Shown in pieces: positions 21,080 to 32,837 of a stretch of 64,000 nt of DNA. The stretch lies in the NCBI GenBank assembly GCA_026182355.1, contig JAPFBL010000070.1, positions 979,501 through 1,043,500 of the forward strand, read 5' to 3'. Positions within the stretch are counted from its first letter, which is position 1. The number at the start of each line of letters is the position of its first letter. The position numbers were made by a program, and so were the translations under genes. The stretch is from Hermatobates lingyangjiaoensis (taxonomy: Eukaryota; Arthropoda; Insecta; Hemiptera; Hermatobatidae). The notes under the pieces are model-generated. The model did no database searches and was not told where the DNA came from. It was given only the letters and a program-made list of their open reading frames with translations.

Positions 21080-21535
21080 AAAGTAAACAGTGTATTACGT
21101 AATAATGCATAATTTAATGTAAAAATAATGCATTAATGAATTAAGAAAATAATGAATCGTGATAAAAAAAGATTGAAATGTGGACATGAATATAATACAT
21201 ATAAAGTATTAAGTATACACAAATAATAAAAGAAAATGTCAAAATAAAATCTTTACAGAAGATATTTTACAAGTATTTGTTATATTTTGAACACCCTTAA
21301 ACCAAATATCCTCTCATATTGATTTACACTGTTTACATTCTTTATTATTTTTTTAGTATAAATTATTTGTTTTTAGAATTTGTTGGTTGTCCATATTTAA
21401 GACTGTCCATTGACAGTCCATTGACTGTCTCCATTTTGACTGTCCATTGAGTTTTCTAATGTCAAAAAGTGCCTTCTGAGTCTACTATAAAAAATAAAAG
21501 ATCAAATATAAAAAAAAAAAAATCTGGAGTGGCCT
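21080..21535. other. AT-rich stretch
   Basis: Contains a short local repeat of 'gactgtccattga' near 21400-21450. Nothing else. Confidence 0.4.
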
Positions 21536-21537
21536 AG

Positions 21538-23130
21538 ACTCTACTTTACTATAATTAACTCAATGTCAAATTTCTTGAGTATATAAAACATAACGTAACA
21601 TTTAAGCATAACATAAATATCTAAATGGGATATAATTATTAGCATTGCATTCGTGAGGTAGTACAGATAGTGATTGAAGGACATATCAATTTATAAGCTT
21701 ATTTTTGTACATCACAAATAATTTCATTAGTATAACTACAGCAGTAATAACATTTTTGAAAAACCAATGTGAACATTTCTTGAAACGAAATATTATCCTA
21801 CAAGAGAACATGGCTATTGTTCAAATAGCCAGTAGATTTCTTACATCGTTTACTTGACATCCTTCTACATTGAATATTAATGTAAAATTTTCAAATTTGA
21901 AACAGTAAAATACCCTTTTTTTCTCTGAAAAACATCTTAAACAACGAAGAAAATGGTGTTTTAAGCTGATTTGTTAATTAAAGATGTACGATAATTACAG
22001 TTATTAATCTCTAAACGAAAGATTTATATTTTGAATTATCTTTTACATTTTTGGTTTTTAACAGAATTATTATACTGGGAATTTTATGGCTTCTTAGTAT
22101 TTAATAAGATCATTTTCCATCCCCTTTGTCAAATAACATATATACGAATTTTTTTTTAATGATTGTTATCATTTACCTGCACAATATTATTCCTCTTACA
22201 TCTCTTATAAGTCAATAATATATTTTCAGTTTTCCATTAGAAACATCAATTTCATCTCAGTGGATTCGCTCAAAAAATGTCTAAGTCAATGTAAACAATG
22301 TAAAAAAATACAAAAAATTTGACAAGTATAGCAGGTGATCTCTTAGTCTAGGATAAACAAAGAGTTTTTATATCGTTATTGCTCTTTCCCGTAATAGAAA
22401 CTTCATGATTTTTTTTTTATGAATTGCTAATATTTTGCTCCATTTTTGGTCAAATTTTCATTATTTTTTAACGAGCCGTTTAGCGTCAAAAAAACATTTT
22501 CTGAAAACACAAATCGTACTGTAACGCCCCTTTAGCAAATGTAATTTTAGAAAAAAATATCTCAACTCATTCTCCATATAATGTTCTATTTATAGGCATA
22601 CTTTCATTTTGATCCGTCAAACAGTATGGCTTGTATCGCTCTCACAAGGTTTGAGATTGAATTATAAGTCAACATTTTTACATTTTATTGAAAAAAAAAT
22701 ATTTCCGGTTGTTTTAAAATTCTGAATATATTTTTCGTTTGTTGCATTTGAAACCTCAAAGATAATGTCAAAATTTCAAATCTCTAGGGTTATCAGTTTA
22801 GGAGAAATAAATGTTTTAAAAAAAACGGTTTTTGGCAAAAAAAGTGACTTTCCCATCATGCATAATTCTTCCCAAACAATAGGGATCTTCGTCTTTATGA
22901 GGCCCATTTGTGTGTAAAATATCAACTTGATCCATCAAAGATTCTGGACCGTAGCGTGGTAACAAGCAATGCTAACACACTCACCCACCCACCCACCCAC
23001 CCACACACACACAGACATCATCGTAAAAACGTCATAAAACGACTTCTGGGACCTCAAAACATGTAATTCCGTCAAAATCTCGAGATCGAATTTTTTCACA
23101 ATCACTATACTTTACTTATAGTAAAGTAAT
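21538..23130 (-). mobile_element. ~1.6 kb palindrome-ended element, copy 1
   Basis: Reverse complement of 43915-45531 over its whole length. Its termini contain CTTTACT-TATA-type hairpins (ACTTTACTTATAGTAAAGT at 23109-23127). An internal (CA)n/(CCCA)n tract sits at 22980-23012. No open frame above 60 codons, so it is non-autonomous or badly decayed. I do not recognise the superfamily. Confidence 0.7.
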
Positions 23131-23139
23131 AAGATATCA

Positions 23140-23680
23140 AACTGTGACTGAAATTATAATGAAGAGGATATAAAAAGAAAGAAGTCCAGAAACGCATAAG
23201 TTTTACTAGAATTATACTGTCCTACAATACTACTGCATTCTGTTGAATACTAAAAACAATAATATACTAGAGTAGATGACCCGTGACCCTTATGTCACTC
23301 AGTTTAAGAAACTATACCAACAATTAATAAAATACATTCACTGAATGTGATTGACAAGAATTACTGTACTGCTATTTCTTCAAATTAAATCAGAAAAACA
23401 AAGATTCTTATATGACCCTAAGCTTTTGATATAGTGTTGTTAACATGATTCAGGATATATACACAATGAAACATATTTAAAACTAACAAAACCTGTAAAT
23501 TGAAATATTCCATTTATTTCACCGAACATAATAATTTTGAACATTAATGAATGGAATGTGTCTTTATAATATCACCTTAAAACCATTGTATAAGCTGGCA
23601 TTTGTGTTCAAGTTTGTATTCCTAAAATTATTCATTTTAAACCTCTAATGTAATAATTTATTATAAATACATACAAAATT
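23140..23680. other. AT-rich stretch, nothing recognised
   Basis: No gene or repeat found. Confidence 0.45.
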
Positions 23681-23689
23681 TGATACAAC

Positions 23690-23920
23690 TTTTTTCTGAA
23701 GTTCCAAGTATGAATTTTAAATCAAAACGTTGGCTTTGAAAATTTTATTTGAAGCTAGAAAACTGACCGATTCCTGTTAAATAAAATTAGTTTTATGTAT
23801 ATGCATAACAAAAATTAAAAGTAAATACGTGAAATAAAAAACCATTGTCTAAACAACAGTAAGTTTTCAAAAATGGGACTAAGATCTTTCTGGTTAGGTA
23901 TATGAAAATGACGGGTAAGG
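23690..23920. repeat. Decayed ribozyme-family repeats
   Basis: 23690-23790 resembles family B (AAAACGTTGGC, 'gaaaactgaccgattcctg'). 23830-23920 resembles the AGATCT family in reverse ('actaagatctttc'). Confidence 0.4.
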
Positions 23921-23929
23921 TTTATTCTA

Positions 23930-24890
23930 AAACGAAATAAATTTTACATCTAGAGTCCTTAATTTAACCTGATTTATGTTTTTTAAGTATAAGAGAGAAT
24001 TTATTTTTCATTTTTCTTTCTTTTAATACCGTTATCTGTAGAGTCATATATTACTCACTGTTTTCTTTAATTTGAAAGATAACAGTTTATTAGTATAAAC
24101 TGAAATTAACAGGTTTCCAAGTTTCATATGTGTGCAAACATTCAAACAAGAACATCAGAGTTTTATAAGTGTATATAAACTAGAATTAAACTAGAAGGTG
24201 ATTAGAGTTATGAAGTTCTACTAGAAGACGAAACTACAAACAATAACCAGAAGACTTTAACGACTTGTGTAAAACTGAAACAATCATTCATTTTACTTAA
24301 AACCTATCATAAAAGCATTCAGTTTGTAAGCCATGATTGATTTATAATTGGAAGTTATAAAACTAATCTATCAGAGCAAAGCGCAGTACAGCAGGTAGTA
24401 TCATTTAATTTAAATGATTAAAGACTCACTGGAGGACCCCTAATGTGTCCTGCACGCGGCTATTAATCATGCCGGGTGTATACAAAGCGTAAAATCGACC
24501 TGTTCAGCCGCAACAGGCGTCTGCCTTGCATTCCAATTAAACTGAAAACAGAGAGCTACCGGTTTGGACCGGTGAGGGCCAGCCAAATCCTCCCAAATCT
24601 GTCTTGAGTAAATCTGATTCCTTATTTGTTTTCCGACAAAACCTCTGTAAATACATTACAGCATCCCCCTGTTTGCTACACCCAGTTAGACTAAATCATT
24701 TTCATCACTGATTTTCAATAATTTATATATGATTCCTCCATTAATGTATCTGACACTAAACATCATAAAAATCAGTCTTTTTTTTTTTAAAGAAAAAAGG
24801 ATATTTTTATTTAAAAAAATATTTTTATAAATATTTTTTTATTTTTAATAGAAATAAAATATATCTTATGGAGAAAAATCACAATAAACA
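23930..24890. other. Mostly AT-rich; GC-rich island at 24420-24610
   Basis: The island (about 48% GC) has a CCGGTTTGGACCGG palindrome at 24558-24571 and no long frame. I cannot assign it to any gene or repeat. Confidence 0.35.
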
Positions 24891-24904
24891 CATGATGCGA
24901 TCAA

Positions 24905-25145
24905 TGAAGTATAAACCCACAAAGGAAAAAGAAAATAATAGAAATAAATTCCCCGAGACTTTTCACTTTATGTCATCAAATAGCACACAAAGAAAAAACT
25001 AAGAGGGTAAAATGAAAGTTATACCCTTAACTTCCTTCAGCATACCTTTTATCTTACCATCTTAGTTTTTGCTTTCTTTGCTCTCTGATGACATAAGAAA
25101 AGTCCTTAGAGTATTTATTTATATTGTTTTTCTCCTTTCTTTGTG
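24905..25145. repeat. Inverted repeat with CTGATGA cores (family E)
   Basis: The arms 'cacaaaggaaaaagaaaata' (24918) and complement at about 25118-25137 enclose minus-strand TTGATGACATAAAGTGAAAAG near 24955-24985 and plus-strand CTGATGACATAAGAAAAG near 25085-25102. It is the same family as the better copy at 28641-28674. Confidence 0.5.
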
Positions 25146-25193
25146 GATTTATATATATATATATATAAAAAGATTTAACATAAACCCGTGAAA

Positions 25194-25336
25194 TAACAAT
25201 CAATGATCAAACCACAATAAGAAATGGGAAAACAAGACAGTCAGTTGGGTTTTTGACTCTGACGAAGACCGCTTGTTACGGTTGAAAGATCTTAGTCTTG
25301 TTTTCCCATTTCTTATTGTGGTTTGATCATTGATAT
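25194..25336. repeat. Asymmetric head-to-head AGATCT-family pair
   Basis: The right arm holds a full ribozyme and its 3' flank. The left arm holds only the reversed flank, from 25194 to 'caagac' at 25238, and lacks the ribozyme. The left arm stops within one base of where the ribozyme would cut (product start AGTCTTG, complement CAAGACT). (TA)n tracts flank both sides (25148-25166, 25333-25346). Confidence 0.8.
25255..25297 (+). ncRNA. Hammerhead ribozyme motif, AGATCT type
   Basis: GACT 25255-25258, CTGACGA 25259-25265, stem II ACCG/CGGT, GAAA, AGATCT 25287-25292, cleavable T 25293, AGTC 25294-25297 pairing with GACT. The only departure from consensus is C in CTGACGA, a position that varies in natural hammerheads. 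Confidence 0.75.
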
Positions 25337-25389
25337 ATATATATATTTGTATATTTAGGTATGAGACCTTCATTAATTCACACACAATA

Positions 25390-26770
25390 ACATTGATAAA
25401 GCTCCAACATTATTTGACATAATGATCCAAATTTTTTAAAAATTAAAAAAGATACTTAATGAAACATCTGTATTATTTTAAAATTTAAGTTATAATATAT
25501 TTGCTAACAAAAATTCCATAGTAACCTCACTATGAGGTTTATACTCACTATGAGGTCTATACTGCTGACGATATATTCAGCAGTAGTGAATCTAAATAAC
25601 TAAAGAACTGAAATTACTGATACTGGAAAATATTTTCTCATCCAAATCAACCACCGTTATAAGCTTTCACCTTTTGTGATATCCAAGGTGCAAAGGTGTT
25701 GCTCGTACATGATTTGGCTCGTATATGATTTGGCTCGTATATGATTAACAATGATTAAGCCATATTACCTTGTTTACTCATCATACAAAGACTAACCACG
25801 TCTAATGTTGCTTTACAAAGCAGTATTCATACAACTGTCTTCAAATTCAAAAGCGAAGTAATACTCAACATGTGGTTGAAATACTTTTAAAAAGCCGTAC
25901 CACATTCTTCCTCCATCTCTTCCTGTCACTCTCTCTTTCTCTTTCTACCATTTTATTTCCTTCTTTCTCTTATTAGTTCAGTTTATTCTCTCTGAAATAA
26001 AATTTGGAAAATTTCCTCAAAATACAATTGTACATTTACCAAAGTCGTTCTTTACCATGATACCCGTTAAATATATTTACTCTAAAAAGAAATAGATAGC
26101 TTAAATTTAGAATTCCAAATTCAAAAACAACCCTATTCTTAGGTACCACAAAGTAGTAGTTTTTTATTTGAGTAGGCGAATAAACTATTCACAGTTAACA
26201 ATAACACTGTGAATAGCCAAAGGAGCCTCATTGGTAAAATTAAAAAAAAAATAATGTTATTTACTTATTTATATTTATATTTAATTATTATAATAGTAAT
26301 AAAACTTTGCTATAGTGAGAGAAATAGTTTATTCGTTTATATTGGGCAACGTTTGCTTGCAGGGCTTATAATGAGTGGGTTATATGAAGAGAAATGACTT
26401 ATCATGTGTTATGGGATCACTGTACAGAGCATTACAAGCAACTTATTCATCAGAAGGAAGACATCTGTGCTAACAGATCTGCATGGGCAAACAGTTAGCC
26501 CTAGTGGCAAGCTGTGATCAAGCCAAATAGTCACGAACCAGTCATTACTATAAACAATAGTGTAGTTCACAACTGAACAAAATCGAGCATCGCAGTCAAA
26601 AGTATATCGGCATTATATCCACGCAAATCACTAAAACTGCTGAAAGAATAAGTCTCCATAGTTACAAGATAATAATGTTTTATATCTGCAATAAAAATGC
26701 TTCACTGATGCGTAAGTCAGGTCTTAAAAGGGGACGCGCTTACACAATCGTGATTATAAACTATTTCGAA
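25390..26770. other. AT-rich stretch, nothing recognised
   Basis: A small direct repeat of 'atgatttggctcgtat' lies at 25709-25745. Frame 26209-26397 shows no domain. Confidence 0.4.
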
Positions 26771-26771
26771 A

Positions 26772-27095
26772 GGCCACTGGGTAGCCCAGTGGCTTGCGTG
26801 CTCGACTATGGTCTGGTAGATCTCGGATTACATACTCCTTTCTGAACCTCGATTTATTTACGCGGGAAATGAAAAAAAATCTGAGCAGCACGTCATCTTT
26901 CGGAGAGGGCGTTAAGCCGTCGGTCCCGAGACTATACGATATCAGGTACTATTAAAGATCCCTACTCTAAATGCATTTGAGTCGGGTAAAAACAGAAGAC
27001 TTTAAAATAAAATGTTCATAGTGAAGTATTAGAAAGTATCAATCTTTAGTGTTCTCTCATGGGATAGCCACCTCTCTCTAACCTGACCTAACCGG
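26772..27095 (+). mobile_element. tRNA-derived SINE, full length but diverged
   Basis: Head with box A (GTAGCCCAGTGGCTTGCGTG), weak box B, body blocks 'cgtcggtcccgag' and 'aaagatccctactctaaat'. The tail CTAACCTGACCTAACC retains the AACCT unit. Confidence 0.8.
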
Positions 27096-27099
27096 TTTT

Positions 27100-28290
27100 G
27101 AATATCTTCAAAATAAACTCTTTATAAACACTTATAGACAAGTGACACTCATGATAATTAAATAATGTATTTTGATAGTGAAACACGAATTAGTTCAAGT
27201 TAAATTAACAAAGACTAAATATGCCTTACCTCGTATACCTTATAATGTCAACGACAGCAGCTTACGATCTAAGATGATATCAAAACTTTCTTAATTTAAG
27301 TTTTATGGAGTTGAAAACCTGTTGAGTGCCACACTCTAACAACCAACAGTTCTTCTCACGTACTATAGTTCATTTTGTAATTAGCACATTCATATTAAAC
27401 AGCTACTCCTATTGTATTAACAGTGGTATTTTGAGGATAAAACTTAAGTAAATATCAATAGTGTTCTAACTGGTTCAAAAGTTCAACTAGACATTTTATC
27501 TTAATTAATAAACACTGGGTCATTATTACCTAATCAATTTAACGATTCCAATTAATGTATTTTTATCGTTAAACAGCTAATTATAAAAATATAAAATTAT
27601 GACAGGAAAAAATTAATAACAAATTAGCACGCTACGACAAAATCATCAAAAAATAATTGTTACAGTAAAATTCAATATAGCCATAAAAACTGAAAACTCA
27701 ATTTGAAATTATAGATAACCTGCTGTGCTTATCGGATTTCTTTACATTGACTAATAATTTTTTTTTCATAATTGACTCTCATATAAGTCTTATTTTAAGG
27801 TTTAATACGAAAAATTTGAAGATAAAATGTTTTAATGATTTCATATGATATTTAAGAGCATTAAAATAGCTCAGACTATAAAAAAAAACTCGGAACAACA
27901 GTAGGTATATATTTTTTGATCTTTTCAGAAAAGATAGTTGTCTTGCCAGAATATTGGCAAGACCAATTTACATCTTGTACCTTCAACATATCTTTGGTTT
28001 TATCTTTCATGTGATTTATATGGGATATTGAAAATAAATATCAAAAAAACACATGTACTAATTAATTTCATTGATTTCTTTGAAATGAAAAAAATGTCAT
28101 ATTTCAACTTATATATCATTTTTCTATAAATAATGTATTTCAGTATGTAAGAAAGTCAGATTCAACTTCATTCTGTCATGACCCCCTAACAGTAAATAAT
28201 TAGTTCTACTAAAAAATATATCCAGAATAAATTAACACATTTTGCTTACATTTAAATTTTAAAATTACTGACTTTTATCAATCTAAATAT
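27100..28290. other. AT-rich stretch, nothing recognised
   Basis: Frame 27938-28129 has no recognisable motif. No repeat shared with the rest of the window. Confidence 0.45.
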
Positions 28291-28296
28291 ACAATG

Positions 28297-28593
28297 AGGG
28301 GTCAGGCTAGCTCAAGGTTACGTGCTCGCCTCTCAACTGATAGGACCGGGGTTCGATCCCCACCTGGCCCTCGATTTATTCACGCGGGAGGTGAATAAAT
28401 ATGAGCACGTCAGTCCCGAGCCTGTACGATGTCAGGTACTCGTTAAAGATCCCTACTCTAAATACACTTGAGTTAGGCAAAATTTAGGACTCCCACTGTA
28501 GAATCAATCTTCATTGTGTGGTATCACAAAGGGCCAATGCTCGACCTAAGTGTGTTCCCTTGTGGGACTGCCACCGCAACCTAACCTAACCTA
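28297..28593 (+). mobile_element. tRNA-derived SINE, best reference copy
   Basis: Box A region GCTAGCTCAAGGTTACGTG and an intact box B GGTTCGATCCC form the internal RNA polymerase III promoter. The ~220-base body is shared by all copies. The tail is AACCTAACCTAACCT. RNA from such elements is copied by a partner LINE. The short tandem tail replaces poly(A). Confidence 0.88.
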
Positions 28594-28640
28594 AAATGAA
28601 GTTGAGGCCACAAAGAAAAAGATGAACAATAGAAATAAAT

Positions 28641-28674
28641 GCTTTGAGGCCTTTCACTTATGTCATCAGAGAGC
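28641..28674 (-). ncRNA. Hammerhead-like motif, AGGCCT type (family E)
   Basis: Minus strand: GCTCT, CTGATGA, CATAAGTG as a very short stem II (CA/TG), GAAA, palindromic stem III AGGCCT, cleavable C, AAAGC pairing with GCTCT at four of five positions. The weak stem II lowers confidence. Confidence 0.55.
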
Positions 28675-28699
28675 AAAAAAGGTAAACACAAGAAAGTAG

Positions 28700-29095
28700 C
28701 ATCAAATTTATACAGAAGAAAGGTACGAAATAGCTTGAAAATTCAAGTGACACTTTAGCTTGAAATGAAAAAAATACCCCTTAACACTAAACAATGCAGG
28801 GTTAATAGTTTATGGATGATATTCACTTCAATAAATAAATTGTTATTGTCAATGCTCTTTTTGTTACTATAAACGATGTTTTTGTATAAACAACTAAAAA
28901 TAGTTTAAGAAATTTTACAATTATTTGCAACCTCCACACGACACACACCGTAAAAATAATTGTAAAATTCCTTAGACTAGTCGTAGTTGTTAATACAATA
29001 ACATGTAATAACAACAAAAAGCATCGAAAATAGAAATTAATAGAAAATTAATCCATATTTAGTCCAAGGTAATCCAAAACAGTTTATTTATACAC
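28700..29095. other. AT-rich stretch, nothing recognised
   Basis: Frame 28823-29017 (minus) shows no domain. Confidence 0.4.
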
Positions 29096-29235
29096 TAAAG
29101 AACATCAATAGGAAAAGCCATATACTTTTTTTGTTTGTAAACAAGTATTTCTAAGTTTTTATTGTTAGCATAGTAGTCCATATTGAATTTTTATATAGTT
29201 GTTGAAAATATGATAGCCTTATTATGTTTGGTGCC

Positions 29236-29275
29236 CTGATGATGATATATAAATACATCAAATCGACGTAGTAGG
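29236..29275 (+). ncRNA. Possible hammerhead remnant
   Basis: CTGATGA followed by GATG...CATC that could form stem II, then CAAATCGACGT. GAAA is altered and no palindromic stem III follows. Weak call; repeated at 32125. Confidence 0.25.
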
Positions 29276-29948
29276 AAGAAGCCCTCAAAAAAACTCAATC
29301 AAATACTATGTTAAATTAACAGGTTAAGAACAATTTGAGAATATATAATATATATAATTTCTAAAATATAAAAATTGATTTATAATTTTTTGTATTTTAA
29401 ATGGAATAAACAATTATAACTAAACAAAACAACAATACAAGGAAAAAGAAAATAAATTAAACAAAACATTAAGCTATTAGATCTATAACAGTTCATATAA
29501 AGGGTTTTACGATAAAATATGAGGGATATTTAATAAAAGAAGTTTTCTAAAATCGAAGTGGAAAATGTAGGAATGAACAGATTTTTAGAAGTTTTGTACT
29601 TCTGAATTTTAGGCTAACATCTCTTGGATCAGTTCAGGACAGATGATGGAGATAGTGGTATTGTTTATAAACTCAATATTTTATTTCACTCTCGCCGTGC
29701 TCATTGGAAGTTTGTGCTATTTGTTGTGAAAACAATTTTCAGTGCTCGGTTTTTTTGCATCCCAAGAGAGTGAGAAACTGTTGAAATATTTTTTTAAATA
29801 ATTTTCATTATTGTGAAAGTTTTATGAATTATGTGAGAGAAATTCTCATAACTGAGAATGACAAGCGAAAAAGGGTTGAATTTCAGAGATTGATGAGCAA
29901 CCTGCTCACACGTTCAAGTGACATCTATTTGCATCAAACTCACATTAA

Positions 29949-30270
29949 TACCAGGTTAGCTTAGTGGCAACGTGTTCGCCTCTGGACTAGTAGGTTTTGG
30001 GGTTCAATACCACTCTGAACCTCGATTTTTTTATGAATATATTAGAGTACATCGTCCCTCGGAGAGAGGACATTAATTCGTCAGTCCCGAGCCTCTACGA
30101 TGTCAGGTGCTCTTTTAAGATCTCTACTTTATATAAACATCAGTTAGGCAAACATTTAGGACTGGCAATGAAGAATTAATCTTCTGTTGTGCGGCATCAC
30201 TAAGGGTCAGCGTTCGGTCTATTTGTGTTCTCTTATGGGACTACCACTGCATCCTAACCAAAGCCAGCCT
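29949..30270 (+). mobile_element. tRNA-derived SINE in unit 1
   Basis: Box A TTAGCTTAGTGGCAACGTG, box B GGGGTTCAATACC, and body to 'ccactgcatcctaacc'. The small frame 29997-30179 is a shadow of this SINE. Confidence 0.85.
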
Positions 30271-30605
30271 ACTATCGGTCGTAAAAACAATGTTCAATAA
30301 TCCATTTTTTGCATCCAAAGAGAGTGAAAACCGGTTGAAATATTTTCTCAAATAATTTTCATTGTAGTAAAAGTTGAATGAGGGAAATTGTCATAAGTAG
30401 ACAAACAGTTGAAAAACGGTTCACTTTAGTGTTCAGTTTTTTGTTCTCAAAATTTTCAAAGTGTATATATTAAAAACTTTAATTGTTTAAACAGGAATAT
30501 AACTCTATTGTTTTATTGTTTGTTTCTAACATTAACACTGAAAATCTTTCACGTTCAGTTCACGTGAACGTGAAATCAGTTCACGTTCATCAGGGCTACA
30601 ACTTT

Positions 30606-30797
30606 CTACTGTTGTAGAGGTGGAATGTTTGGCTCATTTATTATTTGAGCTTCAACTGTACAGCCTAGGCCATAATGGCCCCCTTTGTTATCTACTGGAC
30701 AGTGTTGCCGTAATATAGAATTATTACCAGCAGGGTAAACACTGTGACACCGCATGTTGACAGTTATTCCTAACCCCTGTAATGCCTTCCACATGTC
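30606..30797 (-). CDS. Candidate terminal exon, unknown protein
   Basis: On the minus strand an acceptor-like TTTTATTGCAG sits directly before an open 63-codon segment that begins DMWKALQGLG and ends in a stop at 30606. The segment is richer in C, H, G and P than the AT-driven frames around it (for example HCPVDNKGGHYGLGC). I do not recognise the family. A host exon, a fragment of a duplicated gene or chance are all possible. Upstream coding on the minus strand is not evident; a short open piece at 31035-31121 is the only candidate. Confidence 0.3.
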   Translation of the reverse strand, partial: DMWKALQGLGITVNMRCHSVYPAGNNSILRQHCPVDNKGGHYGLGCTVEAQIINEPNIPPLQQ

Positions 30798-31149
30798 CTG
30801 CAATAAAATCAATTCCATCACGCAAATATATATCACCGCTTCGACAATGTTTTTACTCAAACAAAACGTAAGAAAAGTGATCAAACCAATGTTGAAATTT
30901 TTAAAAAAAAATCGATACAAATATTGTCCCTTTCTTAAATAAAACGAAGATCAGATGTAAATTATTGCATGAAATCTAGGTGCGAGATCTGCCGTCGAAA
31001 TACTTTATCGACTTTTTTCAGGAAAGTAAAAGGTAACGGCTTCTCAGAGGAGAAGGGGTCCCTGCGGTACCATTAGATTTAGCTTTTGAATGGAACCATG
31101 TATCGCCATATCAAGGCGAAAATACCTCTCCATCCTAAACCCTATATGT

Positions 31150-31985
31150 AAAGAAAATATTTTAAATTCGATAAAGTTTAGTAAACATAAAGTTTTGGTC
31201 TATCAGAAATCTTTACTTTAAAAGTTTATTGTCTTTCAATTTTATATTTACATATTTTTGTAAGTTTTAGATCAGAATTTTACATTTGTAACATTCTATA
31301 CGTTTAACTTTTTGATATCTGCGTAAGAGTTGACTCTTATACTATTTTTTATATATGAATATAACATATACTATCAGTATAGATAAAATAACTACCTGTA
31401 AAGTCCTTGTAGAGCATCAACTTAAATATCACGAATGGTATAAAAAACTTGTTTCAAAACAGGATCATTTCTGCGACATACAGGTTGTAATCCATAACTG
31501 CTACCTTCAGTGAAAAGTATTATTCTATATTCTAGAATACCAATGAAATAATAACATTAAATCAACCAAAAATAATAAATAGCGTCTCAAGTTTGAAAAG
31601 GAAAAAAATAATATTAGAACCTGAGACACTTTTTCTTTTTATATAAAGAAAAAAATACGAGGTAGAATTTTCATTGAATAAAAGAAAAAAGAAATTAATA
31701 TGAGCGCTAGAAAGGTTGGCAGCTCTGAGGCATATCATCTTTCTACCAAGTGATCCATCTCTTCAATTACACACTCTACTGTTTTCTCTTTAACCTGTCT
31801 GTACCTTTACAATACTGAATGTTTTCCTTTTAAAAAACCAATAATAATTTATTCAACAGTTCAGTGTAATATAAGTGGATTTTTTTTGTAAATAAATGAT
31901 ATATTATTCGGTGAATTTAATGACATATGCCATAATTAATATAATAAACGATTACAACAACACCAACGACCCATGAATATACCTG
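31150..31985. other. AT-rich part of unit 1, nothing recognised
   Basis: No gene or repeat signature beyond its duplicate at 34039-34874. Confidence 0.45.
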
Positions 31986-32837
31986 CGCAGAACATCAATA
32001 GGAAAGCCATATACTTTTTTTGTTTGTAAACAAGTATTTCTAAGTTTTTATTGTTAGCATAGTAGTCCATATTGAATTTTTATATAGTTGTTGAAAATAT
32101 GATAGCCTTATTATGTTTGGTGCCCTGATGATGATATATAAATACATCAAATCGACGTAGTAGGAAGAAGCCCTCAAAAAAACTCAATCAAATACTATGT
32201 TAAATTAACAGGTTAAGAACAATTTGAGAATATATAATATATATAATTTCTAAAATATAAAAATTGATTTATAATTTTTTGTATTTTAAATGGAATAAAC
32301 AATTATAACTAAACAAAACAACAATACAAGGAAAAAGAAAATAAATTAAACAAAACATTAAGCTATTAGATCTATAACAGTTCATATAAAGGGTTTTACG
32401 ATAAAATATGAGGGATATTTAATAAAAGAAGTTTTCTAAAATCGAAGTGGAAAATGTAGGAATGAACAGATTTTTAGAAGTTTTGTACTTCTGAATTTTA
32501 GGCTAACATCTCTTGGATCAGTTCAGGACAGATGATGGAGATAGTGGTATTGTTTATAAACTCAATATTTTATTTCACTCTCGCCGTGCTCATTGGAAGT
32601 TTGTGCTATTTGTTGTGAAAACAATTTTCAGTGCTCGGTTTTTTTGCATCCCAAGAGAGTGAGAAACTGTTGAAATATTTTTTTAAATAATTTTCATTAT
32701 TGTGAAAGTTTTATGAATTATGTGAGAGAAATTCTCATAACTGAGAATGACAAGCGAAAAAGGGTTGAATTTCAGAGATTGATGAGCAACCTGCTCACAC
32801 GTTCAAGTGACATCTATTTGCATCAAACTCACATTAA

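Larger units (their letters stand above)
29100..31989 (+). repeat. Direct duplication, unit 1 (2890 bp)
   Basis: Matches 31990-34878 base for base wherever I compared them. The only difference seen is one A in the run at 29113-29116. The unit contains a possible ribozyme remnant (29236), a SINE (29949-30270) and a candidate exon (30606-30797, minus). Its last six bases (TGCGCA) equal the first bases of the adjacent LINE 3' end in unit 2. Confidence 0.95.

Noticed and set aside
20873..21112. 79-residue frame over the Helitron end
   Set aside because: It runs through the hairpin and past the CTAG terminus; no domain.
25709..25745. Short direct repeats as a possible CRISPR-like array
   Set aside because: Two to three copies of 'atgatttggctcgtat' with no spacers; a local slippage repeat.
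28297..28370. Possible true tRNA gene from box A and box B
   Set aside because: The head continues into the common SINE body, and other copies show the same head; no intact cloverleaf is evident.
29997..30179. 60-residue frame present twice (also 32886-33068)
   Set aside because: It lies inside the SINE body and is only conserved because the whole unit is duplicated.
31035..31121. Minus-strand segment with VPQGP resembling the RT motif VPQGS
   Set aside because: No neighbouring RT motifs and a stop shortly after; coincidence is more likely.
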